A DNA stretch of 64,000 nucleotides from Streptomyces griseosporeus (GTDB taxonomy: Bacteria; Actinomycetota; Actinomycetes; Streptomycetales; Streptomycetaceae). Shown one piece after another: positions 25,744 to 35,438 of this stretch; the stretch's first letter is position 1; every line of letters starts with the position of its first letter. The stretch spans positions 434,001-498,000 of the forward strand of contig NZ_BNBR01000005.1 in the NCBI RefSeq assembly GCF_014656055.1, read 5' to 3'. A program made the translations under genes and the position numbers. Below the pieces are notes generated by a model. The model was not told the origin of the DNA. It worked only from the letters and a program-made list of their open reading frames with translations, and made no database searches.

Positions 25744-27072
25744 TCACAGCCCCAGGAACTCCGACGACGAGAAGGTGACCGCCGGGCGCGGGCCCAGCAG
25801 CCCGGCGGCCGCCCCCGCGTACACGGCCACCGTGTCCCGCGTCTCGCCCCGGTACGTCCGTACGACCAGGTCGTCGCGCCGGTCGCCGTCGAAGTCGCCG
25901 ACGGCCACCACGCGGGAGGTGCCGGTGGCCGGGGGCGGGACCGTCACCAGGTCCTTGGCGCCCAGGCCCGCCGTGCCGCCCCGGAACACCTTCAGCCGGG
26001 AGCCGGACGACACCAGGTCGCTGCGGCCGTCCCCGTCGAAGTCGCCCGCGTCCAGCATGGAGCCGGGGGAGGCGAGGACGGCCCGCTCGGGGGTGGGCAG
26101 GTCGTAGCGCAGGGACGTTTCGCCCATGGCGCCGACCGCCGCGTCCAGTGCCCTGCCCCGGCCGAAGTCGCCGAGCGCCACGTCGATGCCGGCCGGCAGG
26201 GCCGTGCCCGTACGGGTCGGCCCCTGCGGGCCGCCCAGGACCACCCAGGCGGCGGCGGTGCCCTCGGCGGCGCGGACGAGGAGGTCGTCGTAGCCGTCGC
26301 GGTTCACGTCGGCCGAGGGGCCGGTCGGCACATTGGCCGGTGAGGGGATCGGCGGCGCCACGGCACGGGGGTGGCCCTGCCGGGTGAACGGGCCGCGCAG
26401 GAAGCTCAGCCGGCCCTCCGAGGCGTGCACCACCAGGTCCCGGGCGCCGTCGCCGTCGAAGTCGCCGCAGACCGGCTGGTCCGGCCAGTCGTTGCCGAAG
26501 CGGGCCCGGTCGGGCACGTCGAGGACGACGGCGGTGCCGGTCAGCCCGGCCGGCGAGCCGAACAGCACCTGCAGCGGCACCGGCGGCCGCCCCTGGCCGT
26601 CGTACGGCGGGTCCGTCGAGACGATCAGGTCGGTGAAGCCGTCGCGGTCCAGGTCGCAGGACTCCTCGGCGTCGAACACCGCCGGGAGCTGCCCGCCGAC
26701 CCGGGCGCCCTGCCGCTGCGGCGCGACCAGCTGCCGCGCGCCCGGCGTGAGGCCGTGGGCACCGCCGTAGACCACGCCGATGCCCGCGTCGTCCGTGTGG
26801 GCCTGCGCCTTCACCAGGTCGTCGAGGACGAGGTCGCGGTGGCCGTCGCCGTTGAAGTCGTCGGGGACCTTGCTGCCGGTGCCGTGGGGGACGGGGAGGA
26901 CGGCCGGGGCCTTCATCACGTGCGCCGGCGTCCCCTCGGGGGCCGCGGTGTCCGCGCCAGGGCCGCACGCGGCCAGCAGGCCCGCGCAGACCGTCGCCGC
27001 CACGGACATGCCTGCTCTGCGCACGCGCACCGCCCACCTCGTCAGCCCCGTCGACAACACCTGGGCAATCAT
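25744..27072 (-). CDS. FG-GAP/VCBS-repeat lipoprotein, predicted surface beta-propeller
   Basis: A 442-residue exported protein. The N-terminus is basic, then a hydrophobic stretch ends in the lipobox LLAAC, so it is a likely lipoprotein. At least six calcium-binding loops of the form D-x-(D/N)-x-D-G-x-x-D follow (FNGDGHRDLVL, DLDRDGFTDLIV, DFDGDGARDLVV, DVNRDGYDDLLV, DFDGDGRSDLVS, DFDGDRRDDLVV). These indicate an integrin-alpha-type propeller. An ATG at 27009 with AGAGCAGG before it would shorten the N-terminus and still keep the lipobox. Ligand unknown. Confidence 0.88.
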   Translation of the reverse strand: MIAQVLSTGLTRWAVRVRRAGMSVAATVCAGLLAACGPGADTAAPEGTPAHVMKAPAVLPVPHGTGSKVPDDFNGDGHRDLVLDDLVKAQAHTDDAGIGVVYGGAHGLTPGARQLVAPQRQGARVGGQLPAVFDAEESCDLDRDGFTDLIVSTDPPYDGQGRPPVPLQVLFGSPAGLTGTAVVLDVPDRARFGNDWPDQPVCGDFDGDGARDLVVHASEGRLSFLRGPFTRQGHPRAVAPPIPSPANVPTGPSADVNRDGYDDLLVRAAEGTAAAWVVLGGPQGPTRTGTALPAGIDVALGDFGRGRALDAAVGAMGETSLRYDLPTPERAVLASPGSMLDAGDFDGDGRSDLVSSGSRLKVFRGGTAGLGAKDLVTVPPPATGTSRVVAVGDFDGDRRDDLVVRTYRGETRDTVAVYAGAAAGLLGPRPAVTFSSSEFLGL

Positions 27073-27158
27073 GCACCTGTTCGAGGGGCGGGGACAGGAC
27101 GGTGCGTGGACTGGGCCGGGGCGGTCCGCGCGGGGTGCGCGTGGGCCAGGATGGGGTC

Positions 27159-27488
27159 ATGAGCGTAGTGAAGATCAACGTCCTGACCGTTCCCGCCGAG
27201 CAGCGGGAGATCCTGGAGAAGCGGTTCGCCTCGCGGGCGCACGCCGTGGAGAACTCCGACGGCTTCGAGTGGTTCGAGCTGCTGCGCCCCGTCGAGGGCA
27301 CCGACCAGTACCTGGTGTACACGCGCTGGCGGGACGAGGAGTCCTTCCAGGCGTGGATGGAGGGGCCGATGAAGGCGGCGCACCAGGGCGGCGGCGCGGA
27401 GGGCGCCGAGCGTCCCAAGCCGGCCGCCTCCGGCTCCACCCTGTGGTCCTTCGAGGTGGTCCAGCAGGCCGCGCCCAAGAACGCCTGA
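27159..27488 (+). CDS. Antibiotic biosynthesis monooxygenase (ABM)-domain protein
   Basis: A 109-residue dimeric alpha-beta barrel protein (MSVVKINVLTVPAEQREILE, then GFEWFELLRPVEGTDQYLVYTRW and FQAWMEG). ABM proteins include cofactor-free monooxygenases and IsdG-type haem enzymes. The WFELLRP and TRWRDEESF segments resemble actinobacterial members often annotated as such. Its role here is not indicated by neighbours. It ends at a strong hairpin shared with the convergent Fe-S gene. Confidence 0.85.
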   Translation: MSVVKINVLTVPAEQREILEKRFASRAHAVENSDGFEWFELLRPVEGTDQYLVYTRWRDEESFQAWMEGPMKAAHQGGGAEGAERPKPAASGSTLWSFEVVQQAAPKNA

Positions 27489-27500
27489 GCCCGGAGATAC

Positions 27501-27539
27501 GACGGCGCCCCCTGCCTGTGCGGGTCAGGGGGCGCCGTC
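27501..27539. terminator. Strong bidirectional hairpin
   Basis: A 14-bp perfect stem (27501-27514 with 27526-27539) lies between the convergent ends of the ABM gene and the Fe-S oxidoreductase gene. Confidence 0.88.
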
Positions 27540-27558
27540 GGGTATCCGGGCGGTGCTG

Positions 27559-29841
27559 TTACTTCACCGGCTCGGGCTCCGGCGCGCTCTCGCTCTCGGC
27601 CTCGCCCGCCGGGTCGACCGGCGTCTTGACGGAGTCCAGGAGCAGCTGGGCGACGTCGACCACCTGGATCGACTCCTTCGCCTTGCCGTCGTTCTTCTTG
27701 CCGTTGACCGAGTCGGTCAGCATGACGAGGCAGAACGGGCAGGCGGTGGAGACGATGTCGGGGTTGACCGACAGGGCCTCGTCGACGCGCTCGTTGTTGA
27801 TGCGCTTGCCGATGCGCTCTTCCATCCACATCCGGGCGCCGCCGGCGCCGCAGCAGAAGCCGCGCTCCTTGTGGCGGTGCATCTCCTCGTTGCGCAGGCC
27901 CGGGACCTTGCCGATGATCTCGCGCGGCGGCGTGTAGATCTTGTTGTGGCGGCCCAGGTAGCAGGGGTCGTGGTAGGTGATGATGCCCTCGACCGGGGTG
28001 ACCGGGATCAGCTTGCCCTCGTCGACCAGGTGCTGGAGCAGCTGGGTGTGGTGGATGACCTCGTAGTCGCCGCCGAGCTGCGGGTACTCGTTGCCGATCG
28101 TGTTGAGGCAGTGCGGGCAGGTGGCGACGATCTTCTTCGCCGACTTCGGCTTGCGGGACTCCTCGGTCACCTTGCCGTCGTCGTCCAGCTCCTCGCCGAA
28201 CGCCATGTTCAGCGCCATCACGTTCTCCATGCCGAGCTGCTGGAACAGCGGCTCGTTGCCCAGGCGGCGGGCGGAGTCACCGGTGCACTTCTCGTCGCCG
28301 CCCATGATCGCGAACTTGACGCCCGCGATGTGCAGCAGCTCGGCGAAGGCCTTGGTGGTCTTCTTGGCGCGGTCCTCCAGGGCCCCGGCGCAGCCGACCC
28401 AGTACAGGTACTCGACCTCGGACAGGTCCTCGATGTCCTGGCCGACGACCGGCACCTCGAAGTCGACCTCCTTGGTCCACTCCAGGCGCTGCTTCTTGGC
28501 CAGGCCCCAGGGGTTGCCCTTCTTCTCCAGGTTCTTGAGCATCGTGCCCGCCTCGGACGGGAACGCGGACTCGATCATGACCTGGTAGCGGCGCATGTCG
28601 ACGATGTGGTCGACGTGCTCGATGTCCACCGGGCACTGCTCGACGCAGGCGCCGCAGGTGGTGCAGGACCACAGGACGTCCGGGTCGATGACGCCGTTCT
28701 CCTCGGCGGTGCCGATCAGCGGGCGCTCGGCCTCGGCCAGGGCGGCCGCGGGGACGTCCTTCAGCTGCTCCTCGGAGGCCTTCTCCTCGCCCTCCATGGT
28801 CTTGCCGCCGCCCGCGAGCAGGTACGGCGCCTTGGCGTGCGCGTGGTCGCGCAGCGACATGATCAGCAGCTTGGGGGAGAGCGGCTTGCCGGTGTTCCAG
28901 GCGGGGCACTGCGACTGGCAGCGGCCGCACTCGGTGCAGGTGGAGAAGTCGAGCAGGCCCTTCCAGGAGAACTGCTCGACCTGGGAGACGCCGAAGACGT
29001 CGTCCTCGCCCGGGTCCTCGAAGTCGATCGGCTTGCCGCCGGAGGTCATCGGCAGCAGGGCGCCGAGGGAGGTCTCACCGGTGGCGTTGCGCTTGAAGTA
29101 GATGTTCGGGAAGGCCAGGAAGCGGTGCCAGGCCACGCCCATGTCGGTCTTCAGACCCACGACGATCATCCAGATGAAGGAGGTCGCGATCTTCAGGCCG
29201 GCGAAGAAGTACGTGAGGTTCTGCAGGGTGGAGACGTCCAGGCCCGCCAGCGCCTTCACCACCGGGTAGGAGATGAAGAAGGAGGCCTCGTAGCTGTCCA
29301 CGTGGTGCTGGGCGCCCTCCAGCGCGTGCAGCATGAAGATGCAGACGCCGACGACGAGGATGACGGTCTCGACGAAGTAGGCCTGGCCGAAGTTGGAGCC
29401 GGCGAAGCGGGACTTGCGGCCCGGCTTGCGCGGGTGGCTCAGCTGGCGCACGACGATCAGGGTCAGGATGCCGACGACCGTCATGGTGCCGATGAACTCG
29501 ACGTAGACGTTGTACGGCGCCCACTCGCCGAGGACCGGCAGCAGCCAGTCGGCCTTGAACAGCTGGCCGATCGCGTTGACGATCGTCAGCAGCAGGGTGA
29601 AGAAGCCCACCGCCACGAACCAGTGCGCCACACCGATGAGGCCCCAGCGGTTCATCCGGGTGTGCCCCAGGAACTCCCTGACCACGGTCAGGGTGCGCTG
29701 TACGGGGTTGTCGGTGCGGGTCCCGGCCGGCACGGGCTGGCCGAGCCGCATGAAGTTCCAGATCTGGAGGAGGGCGCGGCCGAACAGTGCCACGCCGACC
29801 ACGATCAGGACCAGCGACACGATGATCGCGGCGAGTTGCAT
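27559..29841 (-). CDS. Membrane-bound Fe-S oxidoreductase, heterodisulfide-reductase-like (Rv0338c type)
   Basis: A 760-residue protein. The first ~250 residues hold about five to six membrane helices, as in NarI-type subunits. Two 4Fe-4S motifs follow: CTECGRCQSQCP and CTTCGACVEQCP. Two CCG-type domains complete it, with CPHCLNTIG, DPCYLGRHN, FCCGAGGARMWMEER and CPFC. The layout matches the mycobacterial essential Fe-S reductase Rv0338c and HdrD/GlpC proteins, which move electrons between a membrane quinone and an unknown partner. A TetR-type palindrome lies just upstream of the start. The C-terminus is acidic and Pro-rich. Confidence 0.93.
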   Translation of the reverse strand: MQLAAIIVSLVLIVVGVALFGRALLQIWNFMRLGQPVPAGTRTDNPVQRTLTVVREFLGHTRMNRWGLIGVAHWFVAVGFFTLLLTIVNAIGQLFKADWLLPVLGEWAPYNVYVEFIGTMTVVGILTLIVVRQLSHPRKPGRKSRFAGSNFGQAYFVETVILVVGVCIFMLHALEGAQHHVDSYEASFFISYPVVKALAGLDVSTLQNLTYFFAGLKIATSFIWMIVVGLKTDMGVAWHRFLAFPNIYFKRNATGETSLGALLPMTSGGKPIDFEDPGEDDVFGVSQVEQFSWKGLLDFSTCTECGRCQSQCPAWNTGKPLSPKLLIMSLRDHAHAKAPYLLAGGGKTMEGEEKASEEQLKDVPAAALAEAERPLIGTAEENGVIDPDVLWSCTTCGACVEQCPVDIEHVDHIVDMRRYQVMIESAFPSEAGTMLKNLEKKGNPWGLAKKQRLEWTKEVDFEVPVVGQDIEDLSEVEYLYWVGCAGALEDRAKKTTKAFAELLHIAGVKFAIMGGDEKCTGDSARRLGNEPLFQQLGMENVMALNMAFGEELDDDGKVTEESRKPKSAKKIVATCPHCLNTIGNEYPQLGGDYEVIHHTQLLQHLVDEGKLIPVTPVEGIITYHDPCYLGRHNKIYTPPREIIGKVPGLRNEEMHRHKERGFCCGAGGARMWMEERIGKRINNERVDEALSVNPDIVSTACPFCLVMLTDSVNGKKNDGKAKESIQVVDVAQLLLDSVKTPVDPAGEAESESAPEPEPVK

Positions 29842-29874
29842 TGGGGCTCCTGAGGCGGCCTCGAGTCGAGCACA

Positions 29875-29888
29875 TTACTAAGCGGTAA
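29875..29888. promoter_or_regulatory. TetR-type operator-like palindrome upstream of Fe-S oxidoreductase gene
   Basis: TTAC-TAAGCG-GTAA lies 34 bases before the ATG of the minus-strand gene. Its half-sites resemble TetR-family operators found in front of fatty-acid catabolism genes in actinobacteria. If so, the oxidoreductase may serve acyl-CoA electron flow. This is an inference from pattern resemblance. Confidence 0.45.
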
Positions 29889-30053
29889 CTTATGCAGTCC
29901 GTACGAGACTACCCTCATCCTCCGCTGCAATGTAGCCGGGCGTGCGGTGATCTGTGTCGCTGAGGGTCACCTGATGAGCGGGGCTTCAAGGTGACAGGCG
30001 ATCGGATCGTGTTATTCGCACTAAATCGGTACATTCGCCACTAATTTATATCC

Positions 30054-31097
30054 GTGTTCTACGGGATCCTCGCCGCCATCGCCGCACTCTTCCTCTCCGC
30101 CGCCCTCGCCGCCCTGCTGCGCGGGCCCGCCCTCCGTCTGGGCATCACCCTGCGCCGCCGGGGTCCGCGCCCGGTGCCCCTGCTCGGCGGGGTCGCGGTC
30201 ACCCTCGCCACCTGCGCCGTCGCCGCCGCCGGCCACGCGGTCGGCGTCACCCCGCTCGGCGGCCGCACCGGCGCGCTGCTCGCCGCTGGCGCCTCGGTCG
30301 CCGCGCTCGGCCTCGTCGCCGACGTGTGGGGGCTGAAGTCCCGGTTCCTGCTCGCCGGTACGGCGGTGGCGGCGGCCTGCGTGGTGCCGTACGAGGAGAC
30401 CGGCGCCGTCGGCGGGGCGCTGGCCGTCGGGTTCGTCGCCTGCGCCGCGCTCGCCTTCCGCTCCCTCGACCACGCGGACGCGCTGGCCGGGACGGTCGGC
30501 GCGGTCACCGCCTTCGGGGTGGGCGCCTGCGCGGCGGCCGAGGCGCTCGACGGGCTCGCGGTGCTGCTGAGCGTGGTCGCGGCGGCGCTGACCGGGTTCC
30601 TCACCCACAACTGGCATCCCGGGCGGATCGCGCTCGGCGCCTCCGGCTCGCTGTTCACCGGGTTCGTGCTCGCCGCGGCCGCCGTGCTCACCCGCGGCGG
30701 GCACGGCCCGCTCTCCACCGCGGGCGTGCTGTTCTCGCTCACCGCGCTCGCCGCCGTGGACGCCGTCCTCGTCGCCGTCTCCCGGCGGCTGGCCGGACGG
30801 CCGCTGCTGAGGAGCGGCCCCGACCATCTCGCCCACCGGCTGCGGCGGCTCGGGCTCACCCCGCAGGGGGTGACCGTGCTGCTCGGTACGGCCGCGTTCG
30901 GCGCCGTGGCGGCCGGGGTGCTGGTGCACACCGGGCGGGCCGGCGCGAGCGCCGTGCTGTGGGTGGCCGGGTCGGCGCTGGTGGTCGTGTGCCTGCTGCT
31001 GCGCGTCAGGCCGTACGGGCAGAAAAGACCGACATGTACGACCGCCTCCATGACGTCTTCGCAGGTCAGCGCGTCGTTGCGTGTAAGGAACGGATAA
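30054..31097 (+). CDS. MraY/WecA-like membrane protein lacking catalytic aspartates
   Basis: A 347-residue membrane protein starting at a GTG without a clear ribosome site, so it may be leaderless. About ten hydrophobic segments are seen. The family landmarks can be followed. GLVADVWGLKSRFLL stands where GLxDDxxGL is expected. SLDHADALAG stands where N-x-x-D-G-x-D-G-L-A is expected. THNWHPGRIALGASGSLFTGF stands for the GDSGS loop, and GPDHLAHRLRRLGL for the HxxH region. Asp is replaced by Ala at residues 89 and 196. These enzymes transfer a phospho-sugar to undecaprenyl phosphate; this one is probably inactive or altered. It ends shortly before the dnaK operators. Confidence 0.75.
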   Translation: MFYGILAAIAALFLSAALAALLRGPALRLGITLRRRGPRPVPLLGGVAVTLATCAVAAAGHAVGVTPLGGRTGALLAAGASVAALGLVADVWGLKSRFLLAGTAVAAACVVPYEETGAVGGALAVGFVACAALAFRSLDHADALAGTVGAVTAFGVGACAAAEALDGLAVLLSVVAAALTGFLTHNWHPGRIALGASGSLFTGFVLAAAAVLTRGGHGPLSTAGVLFSLTALAAVDAVLVAVSRRLAGRPLLRSGPDHLAHRLRRLGLTPQGVTVLLGTAAFGAVAAGVLVHTGRAGASAVLWVAGSALVVVCLLLRVRPYGQKRPTCTTASMTSSQVSASLRVRNG

Positions 31098-31099
31098 GA

Positions 31100-31120
31100 G
31101 TTGAGTCTGGATGACTCAGG
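31100..31120 (+). promoter_or_regulatory. HAIR-type HspR operator, upstream copy
   Basis: G-TTGAGT, 7 bases, ACTCAGG matches the HspR consensus CTTGAGT-N7-ACTCAAG with mismatches only at the outer ends. It sits just upstream of the -35 hexamer of dnaK. Confidence 0.8.
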
Positions 31121-31124
31121 TCTG

Positions 31125-31153
31125 TTGACCCGGCGCGGAGCCTCATGCACACT
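31125..31153 (+). promoter_or_regulatory. dnaK promoter
   Basis: TTGACC at 31125-31130 and CACACT at 31148-31153 with 17 bases between. It lies between the two HspR sites, so bound HspR would block polymerase. Confidence 0.6.
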
Positions 31154-31172
31154 TGAGCCTGTTCCACTCAAG
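31152..31172 (+). promoter_or_regulatory. HAIR-type HspR operator, downstream copy
   Basis: CTTGAGC, 7 bases, ACTCAAG: one mismatch to the consensus. It overlaps the -10 region and ends 19 bases before the dnaK start. Confidence 0.88.
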
Positions 31173-31191
31173 TCAGCTGGAGGAATCAACC

Positions 31192-33035
<1,844 letters not shown>

Positions 33036-33039
<4 letters not shown>

Positions 33040-33698
33040 CGGAGGAGACCCCGGGCTTCGAGGAGAAGCCCGACGTCCCCTCCGGCGCCGCCGGCAACGA
33101 CGACGCCGAGCCGAAGGCCGCCGCCACGCCTCCCGCGGAGGAGGCGGCGGCCCCGGCCGGGGACGCCAGCGAGACAGTGGGTCTGGTGGCCCAGCTGGAC
33201 CAGGCCCGCAAGGCGCTCGACGAGCGCACCGCGGACCTCCAGCGCCTCCAGGCCGAGTTCCAGAACTACCGCCGCCGGGTCGAGCGGGACCGCGTCGCGG
33301 TCAAGGAGATCGCCGTCGCGAACCTCCTGACCGAACTGCTGCCCGTGCTCGACGACATCGGCCGCGCCCGGGAGCACGGCGAACTCGTCGGCGGGTTCAA
33401 GTCCGTCGCGGAGTCGCTGGAGACCGTCGCGGCGAAGATGGGACTCCAGCAGTTCGGCAAGGAGGGCGAGCCCTTCGACCCGACGATCCACGAGGCCCTG
33501 ATGCACAGCTACGCGCCGGACGTCACCGAGACGACCTGCGTGGCGATCCTGCAGCCGGGGTACCGCATCGGCGAGCGCACCATCCGCCCCGCGCGGGTGG
33601 CCGTCGCCGAGCCGCAGCCCGGCGCGCAGACCGTCAAGGCCGAGGAGTCCGACACCGCGGCCGAGGACAAGGAGAACGGTGGCCCGGAGGAGGGCTGA
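33036..33698 (+). CDS. grpE: Nucleotide exchange factor GrpE
   Basis: A 220-residue protein starting at a GTG that overlaps the dnaK stop. An acidic Ala/Glu-rich N-terminus precedes the long coiled coil (LVAQLDQARKALDERTADLQ, FQNYRRRVERD). The beta-wing domain has FDPTIHEALMHSYAPD and VAILQPGYRIGERTIRPARV. It drives ADP release from DnaK. The C-terminal ~30 residues are an acidic extension seen in Streptomyces GrpE. Confidence 0.97.
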
Positions 33699-33731
33699 CC
33701 TGATCACTGAGCGGAAGGAGGGACGTCGAGG

Positions 33732-34901
33732 GTGAGTACCAAGGACTTCATCGAGAAGGACTACTACAAGGTCCTCGGCGTCCCCAAGGACGCCACCGAG
33801 GCCGAGATCAAGAAGGCGTACCGGAAGCTCGCCCGCGAGTACCACCCGGACGCCAACAAGGGCAACGCCCAGGCCGAGGAGCGCTTCAAGGAGATCTCCG
33901 AGGCGAACGACATCCTCGGCGACCCCAAGAAGCGCAAGGAGTACGACGAGGCCCGCGCGCTGTTCGGCAACGGCGGCTTCCGCCCGGGCCCGGGCGCCGG
34001 CGGCGGCTCCTTCAACTTCGACCTGGGCGACCTCTTCGGCGGTGCCGCCCAGGGCGGGGGCGGCTTCGGCGGCGGCCTCGGCGACGTCTTCGGGGGCCTG
34101 TTCAACCGCGGCGGTACGGGCACCACCCGCACCCAGCCGCGGCGCGGCCAGGACATCGAGTCCGAGGTCACGCTCTCCTTCACGGAGGCCATCGAGGGCG
34201 CCACGGTCCCGCTGCGGATGTCCTCGCAGGCCCCCTGCAAGGCCTGCTCCGGCACCGGCGACAAGAACGGCACACCGCGCGTGTGCCCGACCTGCGTCGG
34301 CACCGGGCAGGTGGCGCGGGGCTCCGGCGGCGGCTTCTCCCTCACGGACCCGTGCCCGGACTGCAAGGGCCGGGGCCTGATCGCGGAGAACCCGTGCGAC
34401 GTCTGCAAGGGCAGCGGCCGCGCCAAGTCCTCCCGGACCATGCAGGTGCGCATCCCCGCCGGCGTCAGCGACGGCCAGCGGATCCGGCTGCGGGGCAAGG
34501 GCACACCGGGCGAGCGGGGCGGCCCGGCGGGCGACCTGTATGTGGTCGTGCACGTCGACAAGCACCCCGTCTTCGGCCGCAAGGACGACAACCTCACGGT
34601 GACGGTCCCCGTCACCTTCGCCGAGGCCGCCCTCGGCGGCGAGGTGCGGGTGCCCACCCTCGGCGGTCCGCCCGTCACCCTGAAACTGCCGCCCGGCACG
34701 CCCAACGGCCGTACCATGCGCGCCCGGGGCAAGGGCGCGGTCCGCAAGGACGGCACCCGCGGGGACCTGCTGGTCACCGTCGAGGTGAGTGTCCCGAAGG
34801 ACCTGTCGGGGAAGGCTCGTGACGCGCTGGAGGCGTATCGCGAGGCGACCGCGGGCGAGGATCCGCGGGCGGAGCTGTTCGAGGCCGCGAAGGGAGCTTA
34901 G
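33732..34901 (+). CDS. dnaJ: Co-chaperone DnaJ
   Basis: A 389-residue type I Hsp40 starting at GTG. The J domain has the HPD triad in REYHPDANKG. A Gly/Phe-rich region (about 80-135) follows, then four zinc-binding repeats: CKACSGTGDKNG, CPTCVGTG, CPDCKGRG and CDVCKGSG. The C-terminal substrate-binding domains come last. It stimulates DnaK ATPase and delivers clients. GGAGG is 14-18 bases before the GTG. It ends four bases before hspR. Confidence 0.98.
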   Translation: MSTKDFIEKDYYKVLGVPKDATEAEIKKAYRKLAREYHPDANKGNAQAEERFKEISEANDILGDPKKRKEYDEARALFGNGGFRPGPGAGGGSFNFDLGDLFGGAAQGGGGFGGGLGDVFGGLFNRGGTGTTRTQPRRGQDIESEVTLSFTEAIEGATVPLRMSSQAPCKACSGTGDKNGTPRVCPTCVGTGQVARGSGGGFSLTDPCPDCKGRGLIAENPCDVCKGSGRAKSSRTMQVRIPAGVSDGQRIRLRGKGTPGERGGPAGDLYVVVHVDKHPVFGRKDDNLTVTVPVTFAEAALGGEVRVPTLGGPPVTLKLPPGTPNGRTMRARGKGAVRKDGTRGDLLVTVEVSVPKDLSGKARDALEAYREATAGEDPRAELFEAAKGA

Positions 34902-34905
34902 AGAG

Positions 34906-35370
34906 ATGGATGGCCGTCGTCCCCGCCAGCGCGGGGGTTTTCCTCCGTATGAACTGACCGAGGACACCCCGGTCTACGTCATCTCGGTGGCGGCCCAGCT
35001 CTCCGGTCTCCACCCGCAGACGCTGCGCCAGTACGACCGGCTCGGCCTGGTCTCCCCGGACCGCACCGCGGGCCGGGGCCGGCGCTACTCGGCCCGCGAC
35101 ATCGAACTGCTCCGCCAGGTGCAGCAGTTGTCGCAGGACGAGGGCATCAACCTCGCCGGCATCAAGCGGATCATCGAGCTGGAGAACCAGGTCGCCGCGC
35201 TGCAGAACCGTGTCGCCGAACTCCAGGCGGCGCTGGACGGCGCGGCGGCGGCGATGCAGCAGCGGGAGGCCGCGGTGCACGCCTCCTACCGGCGCGACCT
35301 GGTCCCGTACCAGGAGGTCCAGCAGACCAGCGCGCTGGTGGTGTGGCGCCCGAAGAAGGCCAAGGACTAG
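34906..35370 (+). CDS. hspR: Heat-shock repressor HspR (MerR family)
   Basis: A 154-residue regulator. The MerR-type helix-turn-helix reads YVISVAAQLSGLHPQTLRQY, DRLGLVSPDRTAGRGRRYS. A coiled coil follows (IKRIIELENQVAALQNRVAEL), and the C-terminus ends VWRPKKAKD. AGGGAG precedes the ATG at 34906. In Streptomyces HspR, with DnaK as co-repressor, binds HAIR sites in front of dnaK and clpB. Both sets of sites occur in this window (31100-31172 and 48623-48643). Confidence 0.97.
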   Translation: MDGRRPRQRGGFPPYELTEDTPVYVISVAAQLSGLHPQTLRQYDRLGLVSPDRTAGRGRRYSARDIELLRQVQQLSQDEGINLAGIKRIIELENQVAALQNRVAELQAALDGAAAAMQQREAAVHASYRRDLVPYQEVQQTSALVVWRPKKAKD

Positions 35371-35397
35371 CCGCTACGGCGCAGGCGCACGACGCGA

Positions 35398-35430
35398 GAA
35401 GGGGCCCGCGGGAGAACCGCGGGCCCCTTC
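35398..35430. terminator. Terminator between hspR and convergent PA14-FnIII gene
   Basis: A 14-bp perfect stem (35398-35411 with 35417-35430) with a five-base loop ends eight bases before the stop of the convergent gene. Confidence 0.9.
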
Positions 35431-35438
35431 GCATGGGA

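Noticed and set aside
27553..29853. 766-codon open frame opposite the Fe-S oxidoreductase
   Set aside because: Low-complexity Val/Leu/Gly/Asp product; the real gene on the minus strand has all Fe-S motifs.
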